Positions 15,581 to 24,821 of a stretch of 64,000 nucleotides of DNA are shown here, piece by piece. The position numbers and the translations under genes are program-made. The first letter of the stretch is position 1. Each line of letters begins with the position of its first letter. The notes beneath the pieces are model-generated. The model was not told where the DNA came from and made no database searches. It worked only from the letters and a program-made list of their open reading frames with translations. The DNA comes from Bacteroidota bacterium (lineage in GTDB: Bacteria; Bacteroidota; Ignavibacteria; Ignavibacteriales; Ignavibacteriaceae), in contig JACZTL010000006.1 of NCBI GenBank assembly GCA_022573715.1, positions 1-64,000 on the forward strand. The letters run 5' to 3'.

Positions 15581-16804
15581 ATGTTAAAAATAAAATTACA
15601 TTGGCAAATATTGATCGGTTTGTTCCTTGGCATATTATACGGATTGTTTTTCACAGATTATGTGAGTTATGTAACGTGGATTGGGGACTTATTTTTACGT
15701 GCATTAAAAATGATAATCGTCCCGCTCATACTTACTTCCATAACTTCAGGTGTGGCAAATATTGGTGATGCCAAAAACCTTGGAAGGCTCGGAATAAAAA
15801 CTTTTTCCTATTACATAGCTACCAGCTTGTTTGCAATTGTTACGGGTCTAATTTTAGTAAACTTAATTCAACCGGGTGTTGGCGCAAAACTTGGTTTTAC
15901 TCAAAATGCTGACAGTCTGACAAATGTTTCCGATGGTTTGGGCAATATTCTTCTTCGTTTAGTTCCTACAAATATTATTAATGCGCTTGCTACGGGGGAT
16001 ATGCTCGCAATTATTTTCTTTTCTATTCTTATCGGATATTTTATTACAAAACTTAGCAACACTTATCGTGATCCTCTGATTAATTTATTTAATGGGGGAT
16101 TTAATTTAATGATGAAAATAACTTCTCTTATTATAAAGTTTACACCGATTGGAATATTTGGAATTGTAGCAGGTGTTGTAGCAGATCAGGCTGGAGATAG
16201 ACAAGCTTTATTGAACATTGCTCAGAGACTTGGAATATATATGGTTGTAGTATTATTAGGTCTAAGTTTTCACTCAATGGTCACTCTTCCCTTGTTGCTT
16301 AAATTTATTGGAAAAGTAAATCCGTGGCATCATTTTAAAGCGATGACAACTCCACTTTTAACCGCATTTTCCACATCGTCTTCTTCTGCAACTCTTCCTT
16401 TAACTATAGATGCTGTTGAAAACAATGTGGGAGTTTCTAATAAAGTAACAAGTTTTGTTTTACCTTTGGGCGCAACTGTAAATATGGACGGTACTGCTTT
16501 GTATGAATGTGTGGCTGCTATGTTTATTGCACAGGCATACGGCATTGAATTAAGTTTTCTTCTTCAAGCAATAGTTGTTGCTACAGCACTATTAGCATCA
16601 ATTGGTGCGGCAGGTATACCAATGGCAGGCTTGGTTATGATAACCGTAATTCTTTCTGCTGTCGGTCTTCCTTTAGAAGGGGTAGGTCTTATTTTAGCTG
16701 TGGATAGAATTTTAGATATGTGCAGAACTACAATTAATGTGTGGAGTGATTCTTGCGGTACTGTAATTATTGCAAAGTCAGAGGGAGAAACTTTAAAAGT
16801 TTAG
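15581..16804 (+). CDS. Dicarboxylate/amino acid:cation symporter (DAACS family)
   Basis: 407 residues, eight membrane segments plus two re-entrant loops. The serine-rich loop FSTSSSSATLPLTIDA, the sodium-site motif LGATVNMDGTALYE and the C-terminal DRILDMCRTTINVWSD are the family signature (GltP/GltT/DctA). It imports glutamate, aspartate or C4-dicarboxylates with H+ or Na+. The substrate cannot be told from these motifs. It lies 16 bases before ypdA. Confidence 0.92.
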   Translation: MLKIKLHWQILIGLFLGILYGLFFTDYVSYVTWIGDLFLRALKMIIVPLILTSITSGVANIGDAKNLGRLGIKTFSYYIATSLFAIVTGLILVNLIQPGVGAKLGFTQNADSLTNVSDGLGNILLRLVPTNIINALATGDMLAIIFFSILIGYFITKLSNTYRDPLINLFNGGFNLMMKITSLIIKFTPIGIFGIVAGVVADQAGDRQALLNIAQRLGIYMVVVLLGLSFHSMVTLPLLLKFIGKVNPWHHFKAMTTPLLTAFSTSSSSATLPLTIDAVENNVGVSNKVTSFVLPLGATVNMDGTALYECVAAMFIAQAYGIELSFLLQAIVVATALLASIGAAGIPMAGLVMITVILSAVGLPLEGVGLILAVDRILDMCRTTINVWSDSCGTVIIAKSEGETLKV

Positions 16805-16820
16805 GTCCAATTAATCTATT

Positions 16821-17789
16821 ATGAATAAATACGATGTAATAATTATCGGCTGTGGACCGATAGGAATGAAATGCGGCATACAAGCTGAAAGAAGAAATAT
16901 TAGTTATTTAATTATTGAGAAAGGGTGCCTTGTAAATTCCGTTTACAATTATCCAACTAATATGACATTTTTTTCGACTTCGGAAAGATTAGAAATCGGC
17001 ACAGTACCTTTTGTCTCACATAGCGATAAACCTACTCGCCGAGAAGCTTTGGAATATTATAGAAGAGTAAAAGATACTTGGAAGCTTAAAGTAAACACTT
17101 ATGAAAAAGTAATTAATGTCTCAGGTGAAAAAAATAATTTTACCGTTGAAACAGATAAAGAGAAATCCAATTGTAAAAATATAATCGTTTCAACCGGATT
17201 TTACGACACACCAAACTTATTAAATATACCCGGTGAAGAATTACAGAAAGTTAAACATTACTTTGATGAAGCTCACCCCTATGCCTATCTCAATTTAACA
17301 GTTATCGGTGCGGGCAACTCTGCTGTTGATGTTGCCCTGGAGACGTACAGAAGAGGTGCTAATGTTACGATAGTCATTAAGGAAGATAAAATTAAAGACA
17401 GCGTAAAATATTGGGTTAAACCCGATATTGAAAACAGAATAAAAGAAGGTTCTATTAAGACTTATTTTAATTCAGGAGTTTCCGAAATACGGGAAAAAGA
17501 AATTGATATTATAACACCGAAGGGAAAAATTACAATCGAGAATGATTTTGTTTTTGCTATGACCGGTTATCATCCGGATTTTAATTTTTTAAAAATGATG
17601 GGAATAAAAATCAGCGATGATGACAAATTAATTCCTCAATTTAATGAAGATACTTTTGAGACTAATGTTAAAGGAATTTATTTAGCAGGTGTTGTATGCG
17701 GAGGAATGAACACTGGTAAATATTTTATCGAGAATTCAATAAATCATGCCGTAAATATTTTTGACCATATTCAATCAGCAAAAGAATAA
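16821..17789 (+). CDS. ypdA: YpdA-type bacillithiol disulfide reductase
   Basis: 322 residues. FAD-binding GxGxxG variant IIIGCGPIGMKCGIQA at the N-terminus, a second dinucleotide site VIGAGNSAVDVALE for NADPH, and the YpdA-specific stretch NYPTNMTFFSTSERLEIG. No CxxC redox pair is present, as in YpdA. It reduces oxidised bacillithiol. The bshA gene at 25.3-26.4 kb supports a bacillithiol system in this organism. Confidence 0.88.
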   Translation: MNKYDVIIIGCGPIGMKCGIQAERRNISYLIIEKGCLVNSVYNYPTNMTFFSTSERLEIGTVPFVSHSDKPTRREALEYYRRVKDTWKLKVNTYEKVINVSGEKNNFTVETDKEKSNCKNIIVSTGFYDTPNLLNIPGEELQKVKHYFDEAHPYAYLNLTVIGAGNSAVDVALETYRRGANVTIVIKEDKIKDSVKYWVKPDIENRIKEGSIKTYFNSGVSEIREKEIDIITPKGKITIENDFVFAMTGYHPDFNFLKMMGIKISDDDKLIPQFNEDTFETNVKGIYLAGVVCGGMNTGKYFIENSINHAVNIFDHIQSAKE

Positions 17790-17859
17790 TTTTTAATTAT
17801 TTTCAGGAATGATTAAATTTCATTCTATATTATAAATTTTAATGAAAGAGAGATAAATA

Positions 17860-18909
17860 ATGATTGATAAAATTATAGAATTGTTAGGCGATAAAGCCGA
17901 TAATCTCCTTAATTACAAAGCTAAATTTCCAAAGGAGCAGCTTAATTTACCGGGACCAGATTTTGTTGACCGTGTTTTTGCTAAATCCGACAGAAACATA
18001 AACGTACTAAAAAATCTTCAATGGTTGTTTTCTCACGGAAGACTTGCAGGCACAGGTTATGTTTCCATTTTACCTGTAGATCAGGGAATTGAACACACCG
18101 GCGGTGCTTCTTTTTCTCCAAACCCAATTTACTTTGATCCCGAAAATATTGTAAAACTTGCTATTGAAGGCGGATGTAACGCAGTTGCAAGTACACTCGG
18201 AGTTTTGGGGATGGTTTCCAGAAAATACGCACACAAAATTCCGTTTATTATGAAGCTTAATCACAACGAGCTTTTAACCTATCCCACTAAATTTGACCAA
18301 ATTATGTTTGGGTCCGTTGAGCAGGCAGTTGATCTCGGAGCTGCAGCGGTGGGGGCAACAATTTATTTCGGGTCTGAAGAAAGTTCGAGACAAATTATCG
18401 AGGTAAGCCAGGCATTTCATTATGCTCACGAGATGGGATTGGCAACAATACTCTGGTGTTATTTAAGAAACTCAGAGTTCAAAAAAGATGGGATTGATTA
18501 TCACGCAGCCTCCGATCTAACCGGTCAGGCAAACCATCTTGGAGTTACAATTGAAGCAGATATCATTAAACAAAAACTCCCTACAAATAACGGCGGATTT
18601 AAGGCAATTAAATTTGGTAAAACAAACGAAAAAATGTACACCGATTTAAACTCCGATCATCCCATTGATCTTTGCCGTTACCAGGTTATAAACGATTACA
18701 TGGGAAGAGTCGGTTTAATTAATAGTGGCGGTGCTTCCGGTACAAATGATTTTGCCGATGCCGTAGAATCAGCGGTTATAAACAAACGTGCCGGGGGAAT
18801 GGGATTAATAACAGGCAGAAAAGCATTCCAAAGACCGTTGGAAGAAGGGATAAAATTGGTTAATTTGGTTCAGGATGTTTACCTAAGTAAAGAGATAACT
18901 ATTGCTTAA
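17860..18909 (+). CDS. fba: Class I fructose-bisphosphate aldolase (FbaB/DhnA type)
   Basis: 349 residues. [16 protein letters not shown] is the start of the barrel, [12 protein letters not shown] and [13 protein letters not shown] follow, and IKFGKTN and LINSGGASG are the phosphate-binding end. This is the archaeal-type Schiff-base aldolase, splitting fructose 1,6-bisphosphate into two triose phosphates. The start ATG follows AAAGAGAG. A bidirectional terminator lies directly downstream. Confidence 0.93.
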   Translation: MIDKIIELLGDKADNLLNYKAKFPKEQLNLPGPDFVDRVFAKSDRNINVLKNLQWLFSHGRLAGTGYVSILPVDQGIEHTGGASFSPNPIYFDPENIVKLAIEGGCNAVASTLGVLGMVSRKYAHKIPFIMKLNHNELLTYPTKFDQIMFGSVEQAVDLGAAAVGATIYFGSEESSRQIIEVSQAFHYAHEMGLATILWCYLRNSEFKKDGIDYHAASDLTGQANHLGVTIEADIIKQKLPTNNGGFKAIKFGKTNEKMYTDLNSDHPIDLCRYQVINDYMGRVGLINSGGASGTNDFADAVESAVINKRAGGMGLITGRKAFQRPLEEGIKLVNLVQDVYLSKEITIA

Positions 18910-18929
18910 ATATTAGTTCTTTGAATTGT

Positions 18930-18960
18930 AAAAGCTTCAAAATATTTTGGGGCTTTTTTT
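18930..18960. terminator. Bidirectional terminator between aldolase and cytochrome genes
   Basis: AAAAGCTTCAAAATATTTTG then GGGCTTTTTTT: arms AAAAGC/GCTTTT extended by TTCAAAA/TTTTGGG with G-T pairs, then a T run. It serves the plus-strand aldolase gene, and the minus-strand cytochrome gene ends just beyond it. Confidence 0.7.
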
Positions 18961-19363
18961 ATTTTAAAAGATAATCGGCTATTTTCCCCAATTTTTTCAC
19001 ATCAACATTGCCGAAAGAAGGCATGAAGAAATTTGGATATTTCTTTTTGTATTCGTCAAATCTATCTCCGCTCATATTTGCAGCGGGGTTTCGGAGATAA
19101 TTTATAAGATTTTCTCTTGACCAGTATTGTTTTATGTTTTTAAGACTCGGTCCGTTGTTTGTTCCTGTTAAATCAGCTCTGTGACAAGTAATACAACCCA
19201 ATGAAGCTATTAAGCCCTCAGGTGTTTCTGCTTTTTGAGATTCTGATTTCATTACTATATTTGGTTTTTGGGGAGTTTTTTTCTTTTCCGTTAATTTTTG
19301 CAATAAAAATAAAACTATAAATAATGTTAAAAATGCTGCTATCCATATTTGAGGTTTAGTCAT
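18959..19363 (-). CDS. Membrane-anchored monohaem cytochrome c
   Basis: 134 residues. One N-terminal membrane segment (IWIAAFLTLFIVLFLLQKL) acts as uncleaved anchor. The haem site is CITCH at about residue 57, and the axial Met is probably in FFMPSFG, giving a class I cytochrome c in the periplasm. LKNIKQYWSRENLINYLRNP is typical of such short carriers. Its redox partner is unknown; the nar cluster 15 kb away is one candidate. Confidence 0.85.
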   Translation of the reverse strand: MTKPQIWIAAFLTLFIVLFLLQKLTEKKKTPQKPNIVMKSESQKAETPEGLIASLGCITCHRADLTGTNNGPSLKNIKQYWSRENLINYLRNPAANMSGDRFDEYKKKYPNFFMPSFGNVDVKKLGKIADYLLK

Positions 19364-19521
19364 AAATATCTCTAAATTTTTAAATTTGAATTGTCAATAT
19401 ATAAGCTATGTTAAAAAGGAGCAAATTTTTTTATTTTAAAATAATGAGAATTAAAATAATTTGTAATTTATGGCTATCAAAAAAATTTGTTAAAGTTATC
19501 CGTTAGCTAACGGACAAAAAG

Positions 19522-19638
19522 ATGAAAAAGAAAACAAAGAAAAAGAAGAAAAGAATTCCGGTTCCTCAAAAACCTCCGAAAATTGAAAGATCAAAAAGAA
19601 TATATAACCGCAGAAAAGAAAAGGAAGTTGATGATTAA
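19522..19638 (+). CDS. 38-residue lysine/arginine-rich small protein
   Basis: ATG 19522 to TAA 19636-19638. The sequence starts MKKKTKKKKKRIPVPQKPPK and ends IYNRRKEKEVDD. About half the residues are Lys or Arg, with a proline-rich centre. The VPQKPPKIE core looks conserved rather than random and resembles short basic proteins I associate with Bacteroidota, but I cannot verify this. A role at nucleic acids or ribosomes is speculation. Confidence 0.5.
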   Translation: MKKKTKKKKKRIPVPQKPPKIERSKRIYNRRKEKEVDD

Positions 19639-19947
19639 AAAATAACGAAAAAAAGCGAATGAAAAATCCAGTAACTACGTTATAAATTTGGCAATTACTT
19701 TATATGTAATATGATTAAATGGGCAGTTTTCACTTTGTTTCCTGTGGCAGGCTGAATGGATGTATGAGACTAACTTTTTAAGATAATAATTGATGTTCCA
19801 AGTTTTTTGTCAATTTTAGGATAATCCATATTGCATACAACCATACATCGCCGAAGGTGAACATACATTCATACTTCAGGAAATAAGTAATTAACAAAGA
19901 TTGATTTTTATTATAAATCTAACAATTTGAATTTAAAAAATATAAAA
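19639..19947. other. Intergenic stretch without a recognisable gene
   Basis: About 310 bases between the small basic ORF and the glycosyltransferase gene. I see no ORF, RNA gene or strong hairpin; only short scattered repeats of CATACA/CATACATT (19837-19875). Confidence 0.5.
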
Positions 19948-20754
19948 ATGAAAGCTTCGGTAATAATTTCATTCTATCAAAAAATTAAATATCTCAAATT
20001 GGTTTTAGCTGGTTTTGAAAGACAATCCGAAAGAGAATTTGAAATAATAATTGCCGACGATGGTTCTGACTCATCTATTGTTAATCAAATTGAAGAATTA
20101 TCACGAGCAATATCTTATCCTGTATTACATGTCTGGCAGGAGGATAAAGGATTCAGAAAAAACAAAATATTGAACAGAGCCGTTGCTTCGTCAAACTCCG
20201 ATTATATAATATTTGTTGACGGTGACTGTGTACCGCACTTTCGATTTGTTGAAGAACATTTAAAAAGCAGTGAAAGGAAAATATGTTTAACCGGCAGAAG
20301 GGTGAACCTATCACAAAAATTTACCGGTAAATTAAAAGAAAGAAATGTTAAAAAAGGATATTTAGAAAAAAATCTTCACTTAATGATATTCGACGGTTTG
20401 TTCGGTAAATCCAATTACGTTGAAAAAGGATTTTATGTTAAAAATAATTTCTTAGGAAAAATTTTTAATAGGAAGAAAAGAGGGTTATTGGGGTGCAACT
20501 TCTCTTTATACAAAGAAGATTTGCTTTCAATCAACGGTTTCGATGAAAGATACGAAGCACCTTCAATCGGCGAAGATTCGGATATTCAGTTTAGGCTGGA
20601 ATTAAACGGAGTAAAAATAAAGTCATTAAATAATATTGCTGTTCAATATCATCTCTATCACAAACTTCAACCCCGCCTTAAAAAAAACCTTGATTTGTTT
20701 AACAATATTAAATCAGAAAAAACTGCTTTTACAAAATTTGGAATAAAAAAATAA
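19948..20754 (+). CDS. Family 2 glycosyltransferase
   Basis: 268 residues from ATG 19948; an in-frame TTG at 19927 adds seven poor residues and is less likely. GT-A fold: VIISFYQK, then EIIIADDGSDSS with the nucleotide-binding Asp pair, IIFVDGDCVPHF as the DxD-type metal site, and the C-terminal GLLGCNFSLYKEDLLSINGF plus GEDSDIQFRLE of the galactosyltransferase C-terminal subfamily. Such enzymes add sugars to surface polysaccharide or lipopolysaccharide. Donor and acceptor are unknown. It stands alone. Confidence 0.85.
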   Translation: MKASVIISFYQKIKYLKLVLAGFERQSEREFEIIIADDGSDSSIVNQIEELSRAISYPVLHVWQEDKGFRKNKILNRAVASSNSDYIIFVDGDCVPHFRFVEEHLKSSERKICLTGRRVNLSQKFTGKLKERNVKKGYLEKNLHLMIFDGLFGKSNYVEKGFYVKNNFLGKIFNRKKRGLLGCNFSLYKEDLLSINGFDERYEAPSIGEDSDIQFRLELNGVKIKSLNNIAVQYHLYHKLQPRLKKNLDLFNNIKSEKTAFTKFGIKK

Positions 20755-20760
20755 AAATAT

Positions 20761-20791
20761 TTGTTTCTTTCCATATAAAACCTTATTTTTG
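20761..20791 (+). promoter_or_regulatory. Bacteroidota-type promoter of the Lrp-family gene
   Basis: TTG (20761-20763), 20 bases, then TATTTTTG (20784-20791), an exact match to TAnnTTTG. The gene starts 41 bases further on, and glnA follows it 30 bases after its stop, so this promoter probably drives both. Confidence 0.55.
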
Positions 20792-20832
20792 AAGTATTAT
20801 TTATTATATATACTAAATAAATAAGGAAAATA

Positions 20833-21279
20833 GTGTTAGATAACATAGATATTAAGGTATTAAGAATTCTTCAAAAGAATGGGAGAGCAAAAAGAAGTCT
20901 GCTCGCAGAAGAAGTAGGGCTTTCACTTCCCTCGGTAAGTGAAAGGTTAAACAAACTTGAAGAAAAGGGAATTATAGAAGGATACTACACAAAGTTAAAC
21001 CGAATATCATTTGGTTATGATATTATGGCTTTTATTTTTGTAACGATGGATTCATCAAAACACTATAAATCATTAATAACTCACATAGAAAAAATTCCCC
21101 AAATAATAGAATGTCATTCAGTGTTAGGTGAGGGTTCACATATATTAAAAGTAATTGCAAAAAACACGGAAACATTGGAAAAGTTACTTGCAAAAATTCA
21201 ATCTTGGGCAGGTGTTGTCTCAACAAAAACAACGCTTATTCTCTCTACAATAAAAGAAACAACAGATATAGATATTTAA
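20833..21279 (+). CDS. Lrp/AsnC family transcriptional regulator
   Basis: 148 residues, GTG start preceded by AAGGA. N-terminal winged HTH (DIKVLRILQKNGRAKRSLLA, then LSLPSVSERLNKLEEKGIIEGY) and C-terminal RAM domain (IPQIIECHSVLGEGSHILKV). Lrp proteins bind amino acids and control amino acid metabolism. The adjacent glnA is the obvious target; the two appear to share a transcript. Confidence 0.9.
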   Translation: MLDNIDIKVLRILQKNGRAKRSLLAEEVGLSLPSVSERLNKLEEKGIIEGYYTKLNRISFGYDIMAFIFVTMDSSKHYKSLITHIEKIPQIIECHSVLGEGSHILKVIAKNTETLEKLLAKIQSWAGVVSTKTTLILSTIKETTDIDI

Positions 21280-21309
21280 TTTTATTAATAAATTATAAGA
21301 GGTAAACAA

Positions 21310-22737
21310 ATGGGAAAAAAAGTTACACAAATTGATAAGATATTAAGTTTTGTAAAAACTAATGATATCAAATTCATCGATATGAAATTCATGGATTTTC
21401 CTGGTCAATGGCAGCATTTTACTATACCTGCTAATCAGTTGGATAAAAATACTTTTTCTGACGGTTTGGGATTTGATGGTTCTTCAATTAGAGGTTGGAA
21501 AAACATAAATGATAGTGATATGTTAATTATACCTGACGCTAATACAATGTTTGTAGACACGTTTATAGAAGCGCCTACCATAAGTTTAATTTGTGATGTT
21601 TATGAGCCTGCAACGAAGGAGAGATATTCAAGGTGCCCGAGAAATATAGTATTAAAAGCTACAGAATATTTGAAATCAACTGGAATTGCAGATACTGCTT
21701 ACTTTGGTCCTGAAGCAGAATTTTTTGTTTTTGACGATGTTCGATTTGATTCTACACCGAACGGCTGTTTTTATAAAGTTGACTCCGTAGAAGGCAGGTG
21801 GAACAGCGGTACAGATGAAGGCCCGAATTTGGGATATAAACCACGATATAAAGAGGGTTATTTTCCAGTTCCACCAACAGATTCATTAAATGATTTACGA
21901 AACGAAATGGTAATAAATTTAATTGATGCCGGAATTGAAGTGGAAGCTCAACATCATGAAGTTGCAAGCGGAGGACAATGTGAAATCGATCTCAAATTTG
22001 AACCTTTATTAAAAGCTGCAGATCAATTATTGATGTTTAAATATATTGTAAAAAATACTGCCAAAAGACACAACAAAACAGCAACATATATGCCCAAACC
22101 GATAATGGGTGATAACGGCAGCGGAATGCACGTACATATTAGTCTTTGGAAAAAAGGTAAACCATTATTTGCCGGTACTGGTTATGCCGGATTAAGTGAA
22201 ATGGGACTGTATTTTATTGGAGGTATATTAAAACATGCACCTTCCTTATTAGCATTCACAAATCCCACAACAAATTCTTATAAAAGATTAGTTCCCGGAT
22301 TTGAAGCACCTGTAAACTTAGCTTATTCACAAAGAAATAGAAGTGCTTCGGTAAGAATACCTATGTACTCGGCAAACCCGAAATCAAAAAGAATTGAATT
22401 CAGGTGTCCGGATCCATCGTGTAATCCTTATCTTGCTTTTTCAGCAATGATGATGGCAGGTCTTGATGGAATTATGAACAGAATAGACCCGGGTGACCCG
22501 TTGGAAAAAGATATTTATGATATGGCTCCTGAAGAACTGAAGGATGTTCCTTCAACACCCGCTTCTTTAGAAGAAGCTTTGAATGCTCTAACCGATGATC
22601 ACGAATATTTGTTAAAGGGTGATGTTTTTACTGAGGATGTAATTAAGACTTGGATTGATTATAAAATCGATAAAGAAATAAAACCAATGGCACTGCAGCC
22701 GCACCCTTACGAGTTTGCTCTTTATTATGATGTTTAG
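21310..22737 (+). CDS. glnA: Glutamine synthetase, type I
   Basis: 475 residues, the length of [19 protein letters not shown] is the N-terminal beta-grasp signature, [10 protein letters not shown] a metal-site strand, [16 protein letters not shown] the ATP-site, and NRSASVRIP and [15 protein letters not shown] the glutamate-site motifs. Near the C-terminus [10 protein letters not shown] places a Tyr where the GSI-beta enzymes are adenylylated. The enzyme makes glutamine from glutamate, ammonia and ATP. It follows the Lrp-family gene. Confidence 0.95.
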   Translation: MGKKVTQIDKILSFVKTNDIKFIDMKFMDFPGQWQHFTIPANQLDKNTFSDGLGFDGSSIRGWKNINDSDMLIIPDANTMFVDTFIEAPTISLICDVYEPATKERYSRCPRNIVLKATEYLKSTGIADTAYFGPEAEFFVFDDVRFDSTPNGCFYKVDSVEGRWNSGTDEGPNLGYKPRYKEGYFPVPPTDSLNDLRNEMVINLIDAGIEVEAQHHEVASGGQCEIDLKFEPLLKAADQLLMFKYIVKNTAKRHNKTATYMPKPIMGDNGSGMHVHISLWKKGKPLFAGTGYAGLSEMGLYFIGGILKHAPSLLAFTNPTTNSYKRLVPGFEAPVNLAYSQRNRSASVRIPMYSANPKSKRIEFRCPDPSCNPYLAFSAMMMAGLDGIMNRIDPGDPLEKDIYDMAPEELKDVPSTPASLEEALNALTDDHEYLLKGDVFTEDVIKTWIDYKIDKEIKPMALQPHPYEFALYYDV

Positions 22738-22744
22738 AAATTAT

Positions 22745-22796
22745 TAATTGAGCGAAACAATTACCTCAGCTATAGACAGCCTGTTTTGCTCAATTA
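22745..22796. terminator. Long hairpin between glnA and the Spx-like gene
   Basis: TAATTGAGCGAAACA (22745-22759) pairs with TGTTTTGCTCAATTA (22782-22796): 15 pairs with one G-T, 22-base loop, T-rich end on the plus strand. It probably ends glnA and the opposing gene. Confidence 0.6.
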
Positions 22797-23149
22797 TTTT
22801 CTATCCACTCTATCCACTCTATCCACTCTTTCCAAATTTCAGGTTCATTGCCGACAATAAAATTATTTCCGTTTCTAACAATAGGTGTTTTTACTAATAA
22901 AGGGTCTTCCAATAGTTCTTCTTCGATATTATAAACCATAAATTTTAACCCTCGTTTTTTATATTGTTTCCCATCTTTATCAATCAATTCTTCAATCGGT
23001 ATTTTTAAACTGATTTTATTAAGTTCACCTTTTACCAATTCTTTTTCCGCTAAGTCTCTAAAATGAAAAGGAATATTTCTTTCTTTAAAAAATCTTTGTG
23101 CTTTTTTCGTATTATTACACTTTTTTGTTCCGTAGATAATAATATTCAT
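22790..23149 (-). CDS. ArsC/Spx-type thioredoxin-fold protein with C-terminal repeat
   Basis: 119 residues. IIIYGTKKCNNTKKAQRFF carries the single family cysteine (Cys 10) of the ArsC/YffB/Spx group, followed by FHFRDLAEKELVKGELNKI and LLVKTPIVRNG, the cis-Pro region. It is either an arsenate-reductase-like thiol enzyme or a Spx-like regulator; the sequence does not decide. Odd feature: the C-terminus ends WKEWIEWIEWIENN because the DNA repeats a 9-base unit (22801-22827). The gene abuts the RsmF-like gene. Confidence 0.8.
   Translation of the reverse strand: MNIIIYGTKKCNNTKKAQRFFKERNIPFHFRDLAEKELVKGELNKISLKIPIEELIDKDGKQYKKRGLKFMVYNIEEELLEDPLLVKTPIVRNGNNFIVGNEPEIWKEWIEWIEWIENN
22801..22827. 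repeat. Nine-base tandem repeat inside a coding region
   Basis: CTATCCACT is repeated three times exactly, in frame, adding Trp-Ile-Glu units to the C-terminus of the ArsC/Spx-type protein. Confidence 0.9.
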
Positions 23150-23160
23150 AAAAAATAATT

Positions 23161-24594
23161 TTAATCTTTAATTAAAATATTTTGTGTTCTTTTTGCACGA
23201 GGGAATCTACTCTTTAATCCATTTTTTGTTAAAGCTGCTGTACCCAAAATATAACCGTTATATTTAACAACACATTGTCTGCTTTGCATTAAAACATCTT
23301 TTATCGTTCCCCCTCCTATATAAGTTTTTAATTCAATGGTGTTTTTCAATATGTATATATTTTTAGTTATATATTTCTCTAAAATCTCTGCTGCTTGAGA
23401 GTGCAATATAATTTTACCGCTTGTATCAATTTTACCAAACCTGATTCCAAACCTATGAAACAGGTCAAAATTTTCAACATCAAAATATTTATTGATAAAA
23501 AATATATTATTCCCGCTCAATGTAAATTTAAAGTTATCCAATACTTCTTTATTAATTCCAAAATCCTCATAAATATTAGATAAATGTAATTTTAATTTTT
23601 GACTGTCAGAATTTAATACTTTTGATTTTATTTTAGTCTTTACTTGATTTGGTGAATTAGTAAAATCTGTTTTAATAAATTTAATTATGAAAAATCCGTC
23701 TGAATCATTTTCCCAGGGTAAAATACGCCTTGCAAGAGATAACGATGATTGTAAATTTAGACCTTTATACTTAGTTAATCCGGGATGTGATTTTACAGGT
23801 AGTTTTATTTTTCTTACTTCAACTGGATATTTTTCTAAGATTTTGTTTGAAACAATTTCATTTTCTTCGGGTGTAAGTGTACACGTGGAGTAAACTATCT
23901 CACCGCCAACCTTTGCCATTTTTATTGCCGATATTAAAAGTTTGAATTGTAATTCTCCTAATAATTTAGCTCTTTCAAGGGACCACCAATCATTTACTTC
24001 ACTCTTTTTATGAATTATTCCGAGACCGCTGCAAGGTGCATCCACAAGAATTTTATCGAAATATTCCGTAAAATATCTGCTTAGCCATTCACCCCTGTTA
24101 TGAGTAACGGCGGTATTAATTAAATTTATTCTATCGATGTTATATACAAGCATACTTATGCGGCTTTGTTGTATTTCGTTTGCAATCAATGTCCCGGTGT
24201 TGTTCATCATTTCACCTAGTCCGGTAGTTTTGGAACCGGGAGCTGCACACAAATCGAGAACTTTATCATCGGAAGAGGGTGAAAGGACTAAAGGAGGTAT
24301 CATTGAAGAAAGACCCTGAATATAAAATTTACCGGTTACATGCTGTAATGTTTTCCCGACAATTTTTTTTCCTTCAATTACTTTTAGAGCGTTGGGGATA
24401 TTTTCAATTTCTTTACAGATAACCCCGTATTGTTTTTTAAGAGAATTAATTAAATCTAATTTATTAGTCTTTAATAAATTTACTCTTAAATAGATCGAGG
24501 GGTCTTTTTTTATAAATTCTTCATATTTCTTTTCAGAACTTTTTCCGTACAAAGAAGTTAAGTATTCTCTTATTTCATTATTTACAACGTTCAA
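23161..24594 (-). CDS. RsmF/RsmB-like rRNA (cytosine-C5)-methyltransferase
   Basis: 477 residues. NOL1/NOP2/Sun family: LDLCAAPGSKTTGLGEM is the SAM loop, LVDAPCSGLGI holds one conserved Cys and VYSTCTLTPEENE the other (catalytic). The N-terminal RNA-binding part and the C-terminal 170 residues match the RsmF layout. It methylates C5 of cytosine in 16S rRNA or tRNA. The likely start is TTG 24594, which overlaps the stop of a decayed frame upstream (TTGA). Confidence 0.87.
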   Translation of the reverse strand: MNVVNNEIREYLTSLYGKSSEKKYEEFIKKDPSIYLRVNLLKTNKLDLINSLKKQYGVICKEIENIPNALKVIEGKKIVGKTLQHVTGKFYIQGLSSMIPPLVLSPSSDDKVLDLCAAPGSKTTGLGEMMNNTGTLIANEIQQSRISMLVYNIDRINLINTAVTHNRGEWLSRYFTEYFDKILVDAPCSGLGIIHKKSEVNDWWSLERAKLLGELQFKLLISAIKMAKVGGEIVYSTCTLTPEENEIVSNKILEKYPVEVRKIKLPVKSHPGLTKYKGLNLQSSLSLARRILPWENDSDGFFIIKFIKTDFTNSPNQVKTKIKSKVLNSDSQKLKLHLSNIYEDFGINKEVLDNFKFTLSGNNIFFINKYFDVENFDLFHRFGIRFGKIDTSGKIILHSQAAEILEKYITKNIYILKNTIELKTYIGGGTIKDVLMQSRQCVVKYNGYILGTAALTKNGLKSRFPRAKRTQNILIKD

Positions 24595-24795
24595 AAGGTT
24601 TCTCTTAATGCCTGGTAATAATCATCAACTTGAAGAAAAATATTTTCCTCGGTGTCTTATACTTCATATTTAACAAAAAATTCTTCACCTATAATTAGAG
24701 ATTTCTCTTTTAACTCAAACTTGTTGCAATTTTCATTTTTTAAGAAAATCATCAGGAAATACTTTTAACCCCTCTTTACTAATTTCAGCTTCCAT
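24591..24795 (-). pseudogene. Decayed small gene upstream of the RsmF-like gene
   Basis: From ATG 24795 the frame reads MEAEISKEGLKVFPDDFLKK and stops at TGA. Shifted by one base it continues NCNKFELKEKSLIIGEEFF to KYEV, a TAA, then DTEENIFLQVDDYYQALRE and TGA at 24591. The three pieces look like one coding sequence of about 65 residues broken by a frameshift and a stop. The terminal TGA overlaps the next gene's TTG start. Sequencing error is the alternative explanation. Family unknown. Confidence 0.55.
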
Positions 24796-24821
24796 TTATT
24801 TATACATTCTTTTTCGTTCAA

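Noticed and set aside
22738-22800. Glutamine riboswitch or regulatory RNA near glnA
   Set aside because: The structure is a simple long hairpin after the gene and fits a terminator; nothing riboswitch-like precedes glnA.
22801-22827. Possible CRISPR or satellite array
   Set aside because: Only three contiguous 9-base units in a coding frame, without spacers. No CRISPR array or cas gene was found anywhere in the window.
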